From contig NZ_JPHF01000004.1 in the NCBI RefSeq assembly GCF_000814325.1, positions 248,001 to 312,000 of the forward strand: DNA of 64,000 nucleotides, in the 5' to 3' direction. The DNA is from Flavihumibacter sp. ZG627. Its GTDB lineage: Bacteria; Bacteroidota; Bacteroidia; Chitinophagales; Chitinophagaceae. The position numbers and the translations under genes are program-made. The notes beneath the pieces are model-generated. The model worked only from the letters and a program-made list of their open reading frames with translations, made no database searches and was not told the DNA's origin. Below, one piece after another: positions 35,090 to 43,786 of this stretch (positions are counted from its first letter, which is position 1; every line of letters begins with the position of its first letter).

Positions 35090-36262
35090 ATGGGTTCACG
35101 TCGTGATTTTCTGCAAAACCTCACCATCTCTGCCATGGGAATTCCTTTTCTGAATCTCAAGGATGGTTCCAGCGGTTTAACCCCTGAAGAAAATGCGTTT
35201 GCAAATAATCCTGAAGAAACGGAAGCTGCCGCAAAAACAGATGAATACGATCCACATGCCCCTATTTTAAGAGTAGCATTGATGGGCCTCGGCAGTTACG
35301 CCTCACGCGTTGCGGAAGCCATGCAGCAATGTAAAAAGGCTAAGATTACCGGACTCATCAGCGGAACCCCTTCCAAGATCCAGGAATGGAAGAAGAAGTA
35401 TTCTGTACCCGACAAGAATTGCTATAACTACGAAAACTTCGACCAGCTTAAGAATAATCCTGATATAGACGCGGTATATGTGATCACTCCCAATGCATTG
35501 CATAAGGAGCAGGTAATAAGAGTAGCCGCTGCGGGCAAGCATGCGATCTGTGAAAAGCCCATGGCCATCAATGCCAAAGAGGGCGAAGAAATGAAAGCTG
35601 CCTGCAAAAAAGCAAATGTGAAATTATTGGTTGGCTACCGCATGCATTTTGAGGCCAATACGCTTGAGATCATCCGGTTACGCAATGCAGGAGAATTTGG
35701 CAAGCCACTATTCTTCCAGGGACTCAGTGGTTTCAAGATCGGCAATCCAAACCAGTGGCGAATGAAGAAAGAATTATCGGGTGGTGGCGCCATGATGGAT
35801 ATCGGGATCTATAGCATCAATGGGGCAAGGTATATGATCGGCGAAGAACCCGTCTGGGTTACGGCACAGGAAACCAAGACAGATCCGGCAATGTTTACAG
35901 AAGGTTTAGATGAGACGATAATATTCCAACTCGGCTTCCCTGGTGGTGCCGTTGCGTCCTGCCTATCTACCTATAGCATGAATTACCTGGATCGTTTTTT
36001 CCTGAATGGAGATAAAGGTTTTGCAGAGATGAATCCTTCCACGGGATATGGGCCCATCAAGGCAAGAACGAATAAAGGCGAACTTAATTTCATGCATATC
36101 ACGCACCAGACAACACAGATGGATGAGATGGCTGCCATCCTCCTCGAAGGCAAGAAGGCAATCGTTCCGGTTGATGGAGAAGAGGGATTAAAAGACCTTA
36201 AAATTATCGATGCCATTTATGCAGCGGTGAAGAGTGGAACTAAAATTCCACTTGCCTTATGA
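35090..36262 (+). CDS. Gfo/Idh/MocA family oxidoreductase with an N-terminal export-like signal
   Basis: 390 residues. After a twin-arginine-like start (MGSRRDFLQNLTISAMG) and an acidic linker comes the NAD(P)-binding Rossmann fold (VALMGLGSYASRVAEAM), the DAVYVITPNALH strand and the CEKPMAIN motif, whose EKP Lys is a catalytic residue. The closest named type is glucose-fructose oxidoreductase-like periplasmic enzymes, which keep the cofactor bound and use Tat export; the signal here lacks a strong hydrophobic core, so export is uncertain. The stop is one base from the convergent TolB-like gene's stop. Confidence 0.88.
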   Translation: MGSRRDFLQNLTISAMGIPFLNLKDGSSGLTPEENAFANNPEETEAAAKTDEYDPHAPILRVALMGLGSYASRVAEAMQQCKKAKITGLISGTPSKIQEWKKKYSVPDKNCYNYENFDQLKNNPDIDAVYVITPNALHKEQVIRVAAAGKHAICEKPMAINAKEGEEMKAACKKANVKLLVGYRMHFEANTLEIIRLRNAGEFGKPLFFQGLSGFKIGNPNQWRMKKELSGGGAMMDIGIYSINGARYMIGEEPVWVTAQETKTDPAMFTEGLDETIIFQLGFPGGAVASCLSTYSMNYLDRFFLNGDKGFAEMNPSTGYGPIKARTNKGELNFMHITHQTTQMDEMAAILLEGKKAIVPVDGEEGLKDLKIIDAIYAAVKSGTKIPLAL

Positions 36263-36263
36263 C

Positions 36264-37826
36264 CTAATCTATAGCTTTCGAATTACTCACGAAAGAGACC
36301 TGCTTGCTGTCAGGGCTCCAACTGGGTGTATTGATGGTTCCCTGTCCGCCGAAGAGATAGGCGATCACTCTTGGCGCACCGCCTGATACCGGCATCAATC
36401 TCAGCAACACCCTTTTATAAAAGGGATGGTCTGTGGCAGAAACCGTATTTGGAAAAGATAAGAACACGATCCATTTATTATCGGGAGAAGGATGCGCGAA
36501 CCAGTTATTGTATTCGTCGAAGGTGAGCTGCTCGCTTCCACTACCATCGGGCTTCATCCGCCAGAGCTGCATATTTCCGGAGACGGTGCTGTTATAATAG
36601 ATCCATTTACCATCGGGCGCGTATTCAGGTCCATCTGCCAGTCCTTTTTTGAGATGGGTCAGTTGAACTTCTTTTCCGCCCTTCAATGGAATGCGATAGA
36701 TATTATAGGCCTCCGATGATTGAAGTCGCTGGGCAGTATATACCAGTTGTTTTCCATCGGGGCTCCAGCCATGGAGGTATGAGGGTGTGCTGTCGGTAAC
36801 CAGTGTTGGCTCGCCGCCGGTGATGGGCAAATAATATATGGTGCTGCCACCACCGGTCATTCCATCCCGATGCGAAGAGATGGCCAGCCATTTGCCATCG
36901 GGGGAGATGACATGGTCATTATTGTTGCGGGTAGCGTTGCCGGTGTTGAGCTTTTCCGGACTACCACCTGCCACGGGAATAGTATAAATGGCCCCGCCCT
37001 GGTTATACAGTAATCGTTTACCATCCTTCATCCAATTGGGCGCTTCAAAACGACCCTTGTCCTCATAGATGATCCTGCGGATGCCGCTGGCAATATCGAT
37101 GGTTTCGAGGCGGCTGCCGAGGATGCCATCGCGGTAGCCATTATAATTATCGGGAACAGTTTTCTCTATGCGAACATTCCATGCGATGGCTTCCTCTTTT
37201 ACTTCGGGATTATGGCTGGAGAGAAAAATACCTGCCAGTGCTGTATCGGGCATATCGATCTCATCTGTTCTGCCCACTTCCTGCAAAGGCTCTCCAGGAT
37301 TGGCAACGCGCATGATAAAAGTTTTTCCCACCCGCTCCAGCTGAATAATTTCTGTGGCCGTTTTTTTGGTGAAGATCTCATCCTGCGGATCGCGCATATG
37401 TGCGCCGCGCATCCTTCGCCATTGAAGGGCCACCATTCCATCGCCATGAACCGTGGCGGTCATATGAGCAGCATCTTCGCCCTCCCCTGCCCTCACCATC
37501 CAGCCGGTTTTGCGGTGGGGGTCAACGCCTTGAGCCACCAGCTTGAAATTGGCTGTGAGAATGAAATCACCGCTGATCTTCCTGAATGCATAATGAAACT
37601 CATCCCTGCCAAACCAGATATTATAGCCACCTGCGGTGAGCTGGTAAGACTGGTCGGCCTCACGGTACTGCATACTGCCTTTAATGGCAGGATTGCCGAT
37701 ATCCTTATGGGTAGTGAAAACGGAGGAGGGGGATTGGGCGGAGACAGAGAGGCAGAGGAAGTAAGAGGTAAGAGCTAAGAGGTAAGACTTGAGGTAAGAG
37801 GTAAGAGGTAAGAGGTAAGATTTCAT
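36264..37826 (-). CDS. TolB-like WD40/PD40 beta-propeller protein with a LamG-like N-terminal domain
   Basis: 520 residues from the ATG at 37826, directly before the heptamer tract. The first 31 residues are a signal peptide built largely from two near-copies of an 11-residue peptide (KSYLLPLTSYL and KSYLLALTSYF). Next comes a concanavalin/LamG-like beta-sandwich (about 33-200, DUF1349-like: GDFILTANFKL, GWMVRAGEGED), then a TolB-type six-bladed propeller with PD40 repeats (VISPDGKWLAISSHRDG, GWSPDGKQLVYT, EYAPDGKWIYYN, SPDNKWIVFLS, SWSPDSKQVSFVS). It is expected to be periplasmic; its role is unknown. The repeat tract makes expression by slippage switching possible. Confidence 0.85.
   Translation of the reverse strand: MKSYLLPLTSYLKSYLLALTSYFLCLSVSAQSPSSVFTTHKDIGNPAIKGSMQYREADQSYQLTAGGYNIWFGRDEFHYAFRKISGDFILTANFKLVAQGVDPHRKTGWMVRAGEGEDAAHMTATVHGDGMVALQWRRMRGAHMRDPQDEIFTKKTATEIIQLERVGKTFIMRVANPGEPLQEVGRTDEIDMPDTALAGIFLSSHNPEVKEEAIAWNVRIEKTVPDNYNGYRDGILGSRLETIDIASGIRRIIYEDKGRFEAPNWMKDGKRLLYNQGGAIYTIPVAGGSPEKLNTGNATRNNNDHVISPDGKWLAISSHRDGMTGGGSTIYYLPITGGEPTLVTDSTPSYLHGWSPDGKQLVYTAQRLQSSEAYNIYRIPLKGGKEVQLTHLKKGLADGPEYAPDGKWIYYNSTVSGNMQLWRMKPDGSGSEQLTFDEYNNWFAHPSPDNKWIVFLSFPNTVSATDHPFYKRVLLRLMPVSGGAPRVIAYLFGGQGTINTPSWSPDSKQVSFVSNSKAID
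37761..37821 (-). repeat. Heptanucleotide repeat tract inside the signal-peptide coding region
   Basis: On the coding strand the tract is (CTCTTAC) repeated: four units, a 5-base interruption, then four more with one base changed; on the plus strand the units GTAAGAG begin at 37761, 37768, 37775 (CTAAGAG), 37782, 37794, 37801, 37808 and 37815. It starts 3 bases after the ATG at 37826. Since 7 is not a multiple of 3, loss or gain of one unit changes the downstream frame, while the repeat itself reads as the same hydrophobic peptide (SYLLPLT, in any register) in all three frames. Confidence 0.92.
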
Positions 37827-37900
37827 GTGGGGGTGATTTCTTTGATTGAAATTGATCATCTGAATTTAAGGAAAATATGGGGAGGTAGAAAGTTAGGAAG

Positions 37901-37928
37901 GGCAATGGGGAATAGGCAATGGGCAATA
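37901..37928. repeat. Second heptamer array (GGCAATR) upstream of the TolB-like gene
   Basis: Four 7-base units in a row: GGCAATG, GGGAATA, GGCAATG, GGCAATA. They lie 75-102 bases upstream of the start codon at 37826, just after the convergent-side neighbour's stop at 37948 in the direction of transcription. A length change here would alter promoter spacing. Confidence 0.75.
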
Positions 37929-37947
37929 GAGCAGAAAAATGGTGTTA

Positions 37948-38247
37948 CTAACCCTTTTTGCCGGCACTATGCTGGCGTATATAGTCTTTAATAGCAGTAT
38001 GGTAAACTGTTTTTCCCTTCTTCACTTTGTAGGCGGCTTTCTTTGCCGGATTGCGGATGATTCCCTGGGCATAGCGGACGGCCTTGGAGAATAAAGATTT
38101 ATACCTGAGTTGTTCTTTGGAGGGAACAACATTTGACATATCAGGGTATTTCGACATGAAGGTTTTACCGCCCCTCGTACGATATACTATTTGTTTGCCC
38201 ACCTGGCCTTTCATACCAAGCGTTAATGTGCCATATGCTCTTCCCAT
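37948..38247 (-). CDS. Small basic conserved protein of unknown function
   Basis: 99 residues from the ATG at 38247; an ATG 13 codons upstream adds no family-like sequence. The protein is strongly basic (KKAAYKVKKGKTVYHT, end SAGKKG) and has the pattern of short Bacteroidota proteins with a GQVGKQIVYRTRGGK start followed by PSKEQLRYKSLFSKAVRYAQ; this resembles the DUF6266-like group only weakly. No signal peptide or membrane helix. Nucleic-acid binding is possible given the charge but is not shown. Confidence 0.65.
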   Translation of the reverse strand: MGRAYGTLTLGMKGQVGKQIVYRTRGGKTFMSKYPDMSNVVPSKEQLRYKSLFSKAVRYAQGIIRNPAKKAAYKVKKGKTVYHTAIKDYIRQHSAGKKG

Positions 38248-38303
38248 ATTTTTTTCTTTAAGGTAAGAAATTAAAGGTATTATCAAGGCATTCTCTCCAA
38301 ATT

Positions 38304-38336
38304 ATCTTACGTTTATCCTACGTTTATCTTACGTCT
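38304..38336. repeat. Three 11-base direct repeats upstream of the metal-efflux operon
   Basis: Units ATCTTACGTTT (38304), ATCCTACGTTT (38315) and ATCTTACGTCT (38326) follow one another with no gap, one helical turn apart. They lie in the 210-base divergent gap between the basic protein (start 38247) and the His-rich protein (start 38458). The spacing suits binding of a regulator on one face of the helix. Confidence 0.8.
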
Positions 38337-38457
38337 CCATCCTGACTTTCACGATATTTCAAAGGCATATAGATAGCATTATGCTGACATCTGTTGTCAA
38401 CTGGCTGAATAAGGTAAGCTTAGGGGGATTAAAATAATAGGGAGTATATTTGGAGCG

Positions 38458-38868
38458 ATGTTGAAAAGGTGGATAATATCATTTACAGTTTGCATGGCTT
38501 TTGTTGTGCTGCAGGTGCATAACCTGATGCCGCACCAGCATCATACAATTGCTGAAAAACCTCATTCGCACCAACATGATGCACACCATCATCATGCACA
38601 CAGCGAGGATGATCATTCTGAAACGCCGATACCCGGGCTAAATCACAGTGAAGATTTTGAGAAGTCAATTATCCAGCCTAAAACCTCGCATGAAGCCATC
38701 GCCGATCTGGAATGCCCGGTGATTGAACTGAACGCCATTTTACAACTGTTACTTATCAATGATAATCCGGCTCCGGATAATTTTTTCTTAAACGACCGAT
38801 CCTGGTTACCACCTCAATTTTCTCTGACATCTTTCTCCCATCGTGGTCCCCCTGCTTTGATTGTTTAA
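38458..38868 (+). CDS. His-rich membrane or exported protein opening the metal-efflux operon
   Basis: 136 residues with an N-terminal hydrophobic helix (WIISFTVCMAFVVLQVHNL). Residues about 26-55 hold a dense His cluster (MPHQHH, KPHSHQHDAHHHHAH), the mark of a periplasmic metal-binding segment. The rest is not recognised. TATATTTG at 38445-38452 matches the -7 promoter consensus but ends only 5 bases before the ATG, so the transcript would be leaderless if it is used. The gene is followed in line by a His-rich lipoprotein and the RND efflux genes, so a role in binding or sensing the exported metal is inferred. Confidence 0.8.
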   Translation: MLKRWIISFTVCMAFVVLQVHNLMPHQHHTIAEKPHSHQHDAHHHHAHSEDDHSETPIPGLNHSEDFEKSIIQPKTSHEAIADLECPVIELNAILQLLLINDNPAPDNFFLNDRSWLPPQFSLTSFSHRGPPALIV

Positions 38869-38921
38869 GCCTGATTACAGGTTATTATCATTTATTTTCT
38901 TCTACCTAATTTAATGTAACA

Positions 38922-39152
38922 ATGAAAAGTATTTTTTCCATTGGCGCTATCGCCATAGCCTTACTTATAATGAGTTGCAATGATTCGAGCAAAGAAAGCG
39001 GAACGCATACGCATGATGACGGGTCAACCCATTCTGATCATGACACTTCAATGCCTGTACAGCAGGAGTTTAAAGTAGCCGACTCTACCATGCATGGAAC
39101 CGATTCTAGTAAGGAGCATACACATGACGACGGCAAGAAACATTCGCACTAA
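38922..39152 (+). CDS. Small His-rich lipoprotein
   Basis: 76 residues. A lipoprotein signal ends in LIMSC (Cys19), so the mature protein is lipid-anchored in the envelope. Two copies of a HTHDDG motif (GTHTHDDGSTH and KEHTHDDGKKHSH) are separated by a short polar segment. The motif is echoed at the N-terminus of the next protein. It lies between the His-rich protein and the adaptor gene, 17 bases before the latter. Predicted to hold metal ions near the efflux complex; no enzyme domain. Confidence 0.85.
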   Translation: MKSIFSIGAIAIALLIMSCNDSSKESGTHTHDDGSTHSDHDTSMPVQQEFKVADSTMHGTDSSKEHTHDDGKKHSH

Positions 39153-39169
39153 GATTTAACTCCAGCAAT

Positions 39170-40684
39170 ATGAAATATTTTTTTGCTGTCTGCCTTTTGG
39201 TGACCGGCCTTATGGCCTGTCGCCAAAATGAGGCGGGCGAACATACGCATAACGAAGATGGAAGTCATCCCGGTGAAGAAGGTCTGGCTTCAGTTTCCTA
39301 TACGCTTTATTCAGATAGTTCCGAACTGTTTGTTGAGTTCAAACCTCTTATTGTTGGGAAAACATCGCGGTTTGCAGCGCACCTAACGATGCTGGGAGAA
39401 AGCTTTCGTCCCTATACCGAAGGCAACATTACTGTTAATCTGATACAGGGTGATAAAGGCCTTAGGAATTCAGTTGATAGTGTAGCTTCACCAGGTATAT
39501 TCCGTCTGGCACTGCAGCCGGTACTGCCAGGTTGGGGAAAGCTTGTGTTTGATATCAGTAGAAATGGGTTTAAAGATCAAATCACAATTGATAGTATTCA
39601 GGTATATCCGGATGAAAAAACGGCAGCGGCAGCACAACCTGCGGTGGCAACGGGTTCGGATATCTCTTATCTGAAAGAGCAGGCCTGGAAAACAGAATTT
39701 GCCAATGCACCTGTAAAGCGGCAAACCATTTATGATATTGTAAAAGCCACGGGACAACTGGTAGCAGCACCGGGCGATGAAGTAACCATTGCAGCGCGTT
39801 CTAATGGCATTGTACATTTTTCAGGAAGCGGGCTGGTTACCGGTACAGCAGTAAAAGCAGGTCAGCGGCTTTTCACAGTAACAGGTGGTGAGATAGCATT
39901 TGAAAACATTGCAGCAGCAAGGCAATCGGCACAGGCCGAGCTCAGCAGCGCCAAAGCAGAATATGATCGGGCGGCTGAACTGATCAAGGATCAGCTGGTA
40001 ACACGGGCAGAATTTGAAGCTGCAAAGTTACGCTATGAAAAAAGCAGGATCGCCCTCCGCAACCTATCCAGGAACTATAGCGGTGGCAATGCCCTCACCG
40101 TTCCCATAGCAGGATTTATCACCAATATCATGGTTAGCGAAGGGCAGTATGTGACTTCAGGTCAACCTCTGGCAACTATCAGCAGGAACCAGAAACTACT
40201 TCTAAAAGCAGATGTTTCACTGCGTGATGCAGACAGGATAAGATCGGTACAGGAAGCAAATTTCATCCTGGCACAAGGCAAAGAGATCTATAATACAAGG
40301 GAGCTGAACGGACGGCTGGTTTCTGTTGGAAAAACCACAGGAACAAACATGCCTTTCATCCCGGTTCATTTTGAGATCAGCAACAAGCAGGGGCTGGTGC
40401 CGGGGTCCTTTGCTGAGGTGCATCTGAAAACATCACCTATAGATGGAAGTCTGGCAATTCCTGTTACCGCATTAGTGGAAGAGCAGGGTGTTTATTATGT
40501 GTACGTGCAAACCGGCGGGGAGAGTTTCCAGAAACGTGAGGTTAAGACCGGCGTTTCAGATGGACGCATCATCCAGGTGTTATCCGGTATCAAAGAAGGA
40601 GAAAGGATCGTGACAAAGGGTGCCTATCAGATCAAATTATCACAAGCAAGCGGAACCATGCCCGCGCATGGCCATGAACATTAA
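39170..40684 (+). CDS. RND efflux periplasmic adaptor subunit (CzcB/CusB-like)
   Basis: 504 residues, a lipoprotein (signal ending TGLMAC). The mature start has the His motif GEHTHNEDGSH and the C-terminus ends GHEH. Then come an N-terminal domain typical of metal adaptors, a lipoyl/barrel-sandwich half (VAAPGDEVTIAARSNGIVHF), an alpha-helical hairpin (about 245-300, ARQSAQAELSSAKAEYDRAA), the second half and the beta-barrel and membrane-proximal domains (VGKTTGTNMPFIPVHF). It links the inner-membrane pump 40697-43786 to the outer-membrane factor. Metal specificity cannot be read from it. Confidence 0.92.
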   Translation: MKYFFAVCLLVTGLMACRQNEAGEHTHNEDGSHPGEEGLASVSYTLYSDSSELFVEFKPLIVGKTSRFAAHLTMLGESFRPYTEGNITVNLIQGDKGLRNSVDSVASPGIFRLALQPVLPGWGKLVFDISRNGFKDQITIDSIQVYPDEKTAAAAQPAVATGSDISYLKEQAWKTEFANAPVKRQTIYDIVKATGQLVAAPGDEVTIAARSNGIVHFSGSGLVTGTAVKAGQRLFTVTGGEIAFENIAAARQSAQAELSSAKAEYDRAAELIKDQLVTRAEFEAAKLRYEKSRIALRNLSRNYSGGNALTVPIAGFITNIMVSEGQYVTSGQPLATISRNQKLLLKADVSLRDADRIRSVQEANFILAQGKEIYNTRELNGRLVSVGKTTGTNMPFIPVHFEISNKQGLVPGSFAEVHLKTSPIDGSLAIPVTALVEEQGVYYVYVQTGGESFQKREVKTGVSDGRIIQVLSGIKEGERIVTKGAYQIKLSQASGTMPAHGHEH

Positions 40685-40696
40685 ACAGCAACCAGG

Positions 40697-43600
40697 ATGT
40701 TAAACCGAATCATACATTATTCCCTGCACAATCGCCTCGTGGTCTTGGCACTGGGATTACTGTTACTTATAGTGGGCGGTATTACCGCTTCCAGGATGGA
40801 AGTTGATGTATTTCCCGACCTCACTGCGCCAACTGTTGTGGTGCTGACGGAAGCGCATGGCATGGCACCGGAAGAGGTAGAACGGCTTGTAACCTTTCCG
40901 GTAGAAACTGCGGTTAATGGTGCCAGTGATGTGCGCCGGGTAAGGTCATCCAGCTCTGCCGGCATCTCCATCGTTTGGATTGAGTTCAACTGGGGAACCG
41001 ATATCTACCGGGCAAGGCAGATTGTGAGTGAGAAACTGACCATTGTAGGCAATACCCTACCCCTTGGCGTTAGTTCTCCGGTGATGGCGCCGCAGTCGTC
41101 TATCATGGGCGAAATAATGCTGATCAGTATAACGGCTAAAACAACCTCACAGATGGACCTCCGTACCATTGCCGACTGGAATGTTCGTCCGCGGCTTTTG
41201 TCGATAGGTGGGGTATCGCAGGTAGTGGTGATTGGTGGCGAGTACAAGCAGTTCCAGATACTGGCCTCCCCTCAAAAAATGGATTATTATAAGGTGAGTC
41301 TCACTGAACTTCTGAAGGCAGCAAAGGAAGCCAATCAGAATGCGGCAGGTGGGTTCATGAGCCAGTACAGTAATGAATATATAGTGAGGGGAATGGGAAG
41401 AACCAGTGACATTGGCGAGCTGGGCCGCTCCGTAATTAAAACTGTAAATGGCGTTCCCATAAAAATTGAAGATGTAGCCAATATCCAGATCGGCGCATCC
41501 ATCAAAATAGGAGACGGCGCATTGAAAGGTGAACCTGCGGTAATCATGACCGTTATGAAACAGCCGCAAACCAATACACTGGAGCTGACAGATAAAATAG
41601 ATGAGTCAATTGATGACCTCAAAAAAACATTACCCGCCGACCTTCAGATCAATACCCGCATATTCAGGCAGGCCGATTTCATTGATGCATCCATCAGCAA
41701 TATCCAGAAAGTGCTGATAGAAGGATCGCTTTTTGTGGTGCTGATCCTTTTCCTCTTCCTGATGAACTGGAGAGCAACATTTATTTCTTTGATCGCCATA
41801 CCGGTTTCACTACTTACCTCCATCCTTGTTTTAAAATGGTTTGGCTTTACCATCAATACCATGAGCTTGGGGGGTATGGCAATCGCCATCGGCGACCTGG
41901 TGGATGATGCCATCATTGATGTGGAGAATGTATACCGAAGATTGAAGGAGAATGCAGCACTTCCCCCAGAACAGCGACGAAATAAAATTCAGGTCATCTA
42001 TGATGCTTCTGTTGAAATCAGGACCTCGGTAATCAATGCCACCTTCATCATCATCGTAGCGTTCATCCCTCTCTTCTTCCTCTCCGGAATGGAAGGCAGG
42101 TTGCTTGCACCGCTTGGTATTGCCTTCATCGTTTCACTGTTTGCATCACTCATTGTTGCGCTCTCTATTACACCTGTACTTTGCAGTTACCTGCTCAGCT
42201 CCGATAAAATGCTGCAACATCAACACCGCGAAAGCTGGCTGGTGCGAAACCTCAATAACATATATGAAAAGAGCCTGGTAAATGCCATGCATTTCAAAAA
42301 AACAATCCTTACTGTTTCGTTCGCATTGTTTGTTGGAGCCTTACTATTATTGGGAACATTGGGAAGAAGTTTTCTGCCCGAGTTCAATGAGGGAAGCCTT
42401 GTAGTAAGTGTAACGAGTTTACCCGGAATATCACTGGGTGAAAGTAACCAGATAGGAACCAAAGTAGAAAAGGCGTTATTAACCGTTCCGGAAATAACTA
42501 TCACCACCCGCCGAACAGGAAGGGCAGAACTGGATGAGCATGCGCAGGGCGTTAATGCTTCAGAGATAGACGCACCATTTGTTTTAAAAGATAGAAGCCG
42601 CGAAGAATTCATGAATGATGTTCGTGAAAAAGTATCGGGTATATCAGGAGCCAATATAACAATTGGTCAGCCTATCGGACATCGGATCGATCATATGCTT
42701 TCAGGAACAAGGGCCAATATAGCCATCAAAATTTTCGGCAGCGATCTCAATAAACTCTTCACTCTTTCGAACCAGGTGAAGGGGGCTATTGAAGGAACGG
42801 ACGGACTGGTAGACATAAGTGTGGAGCAGCAAATTGAGATACCCCAGGTACAGATAAAAGCCAAAAGAGATATGATGGCAAAGTATGGCATCACTATCGG
42901 GGAGTTTGCAGAATTTACAGATGTGGCATTTGCCGGTGAAAAGGTATCAGAGGTTTATGAAGGTGCTTATCGATTTGATATGGTATTACGATTTGATTCT
43001 TCTAACCGCGGAGATATTGAAAGCATCAGGAATACATTTATTGACAGTCACGAAGGACAGAAAATTCCGCTGCATTATGTTGCGGATGTAGTATCAACGG
43101 CTGGCCCAAATACAATCAACCGGGAGAATGTTCAACGTAAAACAGTAGTATCAGCCAACGTATCAGGGCGAGATCAAAAAAGTGTGGTGGATGAGATCCG
43201 GGAAAAAATAGAGCGATCGGTGGTATTGCCGGAAGGTTACAGGATAGAATACGGCGGGCAGTTTGAATCAGAAGCAGAAGCTTCCAGGACATTACTGATA
43301 ACTTCCATACTGGCAATACTGGTGATATTCTTTTTACTCTTCCAGGAGTTCAGGGATATTAAAATATCCTCAATCATTTTGCTCAATCTTCCTCTGGCTC
43401 TTATTGGTGGAGTATTGAGTGTATGGATTACTTCAGGCATATTAAGCATCCCGGCTATTATTGGTTTTATTACGCTGTTCGGGATAGCAACGCGAAATGG
43501 AATTCTGTTGATATCACACTATAAGACACTTGAAGCGGAAGGGAAGAACTTGAATGATGTGGTGATCCAGGGATCGAAGGACAGGTTAAGTCCTATTCTT

Positions 43601-43786
43601 ATGACGGCGCTTACTGCCGGACTTGCATTGATCCCACTTGCAATAGCGGGTGATCTTCCGGGTAATGAAATACAAAGTCCGATGGCGAAAGTAATTCTGG
43701 GAGGACTGCTTAGTTCTACCCTGTTGAATTTATTTGTAGTGCCAATAGTTTATTATATGGCAAACAGAAAAAAAGCAATGAAATGA
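40697..43786 (+). CDS. Heavy-metal efflux RND pump (CzcA/CusA family)
   Basis: 1029 residues, the normal length of the heavy-metal RND group. The first helix, the large periplasmic loops and the block of helices 2-6 and 8-12 are all seen. The fourth helix carries GDLVDDAIIDVENVYRRL, with the acidic residues of the proton relay; the pattern differs from the classic Czc (DGTVVMVEN) and Cus types, so the metal is left open. It exports a divalent or monovalent metal ion from periplasm or cytoplasm using the proton gradient. The gene for the outer-membrane factor overlaps its end by 4 bases (ATGA). Confidence 0.95.
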   Translation: MLNRIIHYSLHNRLVVLALGLLLLIVGGITASRMEVDVFPDLTAPTVVVLTEAHGMAPEEVERLVTFPVETAVNGASDVRRVRSSSSAGISIVWIEFNWGTDIYRARQIVSEKLTIVGNTLPLGVSSPVMAPQSSIMGEIMLISITAKTTSQMDLRTIADWNVRPRLLSIGGVSQVVVIGGEYKQFQILASPQKMDYYKVSLTELLKAAKEANQNAAGGFMSQYSNEYIVRGMGRTSDIGELGRSVIKTVNGVPIKIEDVANIQIGASIKIGDGALKGEPAVIMTVMKQPQTNTLELTDKIDESIDDLKKTLPADLQINTRIFRQADFIDASISNIQKVLIEGSLFVVLILFLFLMNWRATFISLIAIPVSLLTSILVLKWFGFTINTMSLGGMAIAIGDLVDDAIIDVENVYRRLKENAALPPEQRRNKIQVIYDASVEIRTSVINATFIIIVAFIPLFFLSGMEGRLLAPLGIAFIVSLFASLIVALSITPVLCSYLLSSDKMLQHQHRESWLVRNLNNIYEKSLVNAMHFKKTILTVSFALFVGALLLLGTLGRSFLPEFNEGSLVVSVTSLPGISLGESNQIGTKVEKALLTVPEITITTRRTGRAELDEHAQGVNASEIDAPFVLKDRSREEFMNDVREKVSGISGANITIGQPIGHRIDHMLSGTRANIAIKIFGSDLNKLFTLSNQVKGAIEGTDGLVDISVEQQIEIPQVQIKAKRDMMAKYGITIGEFAEFTDVAFAGEKVSEVYEGAYRFDMVLRFDSSNRGDIESIRNTFIDSHEGQKIPLHYVADVVSTAGPNTINRENVQRKTVVSANVSGRDQKSVVDEIREKIERSVVLPEGYRIEYGGQFESEAEASRTLLITSILAILVIFFLLFQEFRDIKISSIILLNLPLALIGGVLSVWITSGILSIPAIIGFITLFGIATRNGILLISHYKTLEAEGKNLNDVVIQGSKDRLSPILMTALTAGLALIPLAIAGDLPGNEIQSPMAKVILGGLLSSTLLNLFVVPIVYYMANRKKAMK

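Noticed and set aside
37705-37926. A 73-residue minus-strand frame with a hydrophobic segment, overlapping the TolB-like gene start.
   Set aside because: It is the heptamer tract read in another frame; the downstream part is not protein-like.
38445-38452. TATATTTG as promoter of the metal-efflux operon.
   Set aside because: It ends 5 bases before the ATG and has no TTG partner; it would need a leaderless message, so it is only mentioned with the gene.
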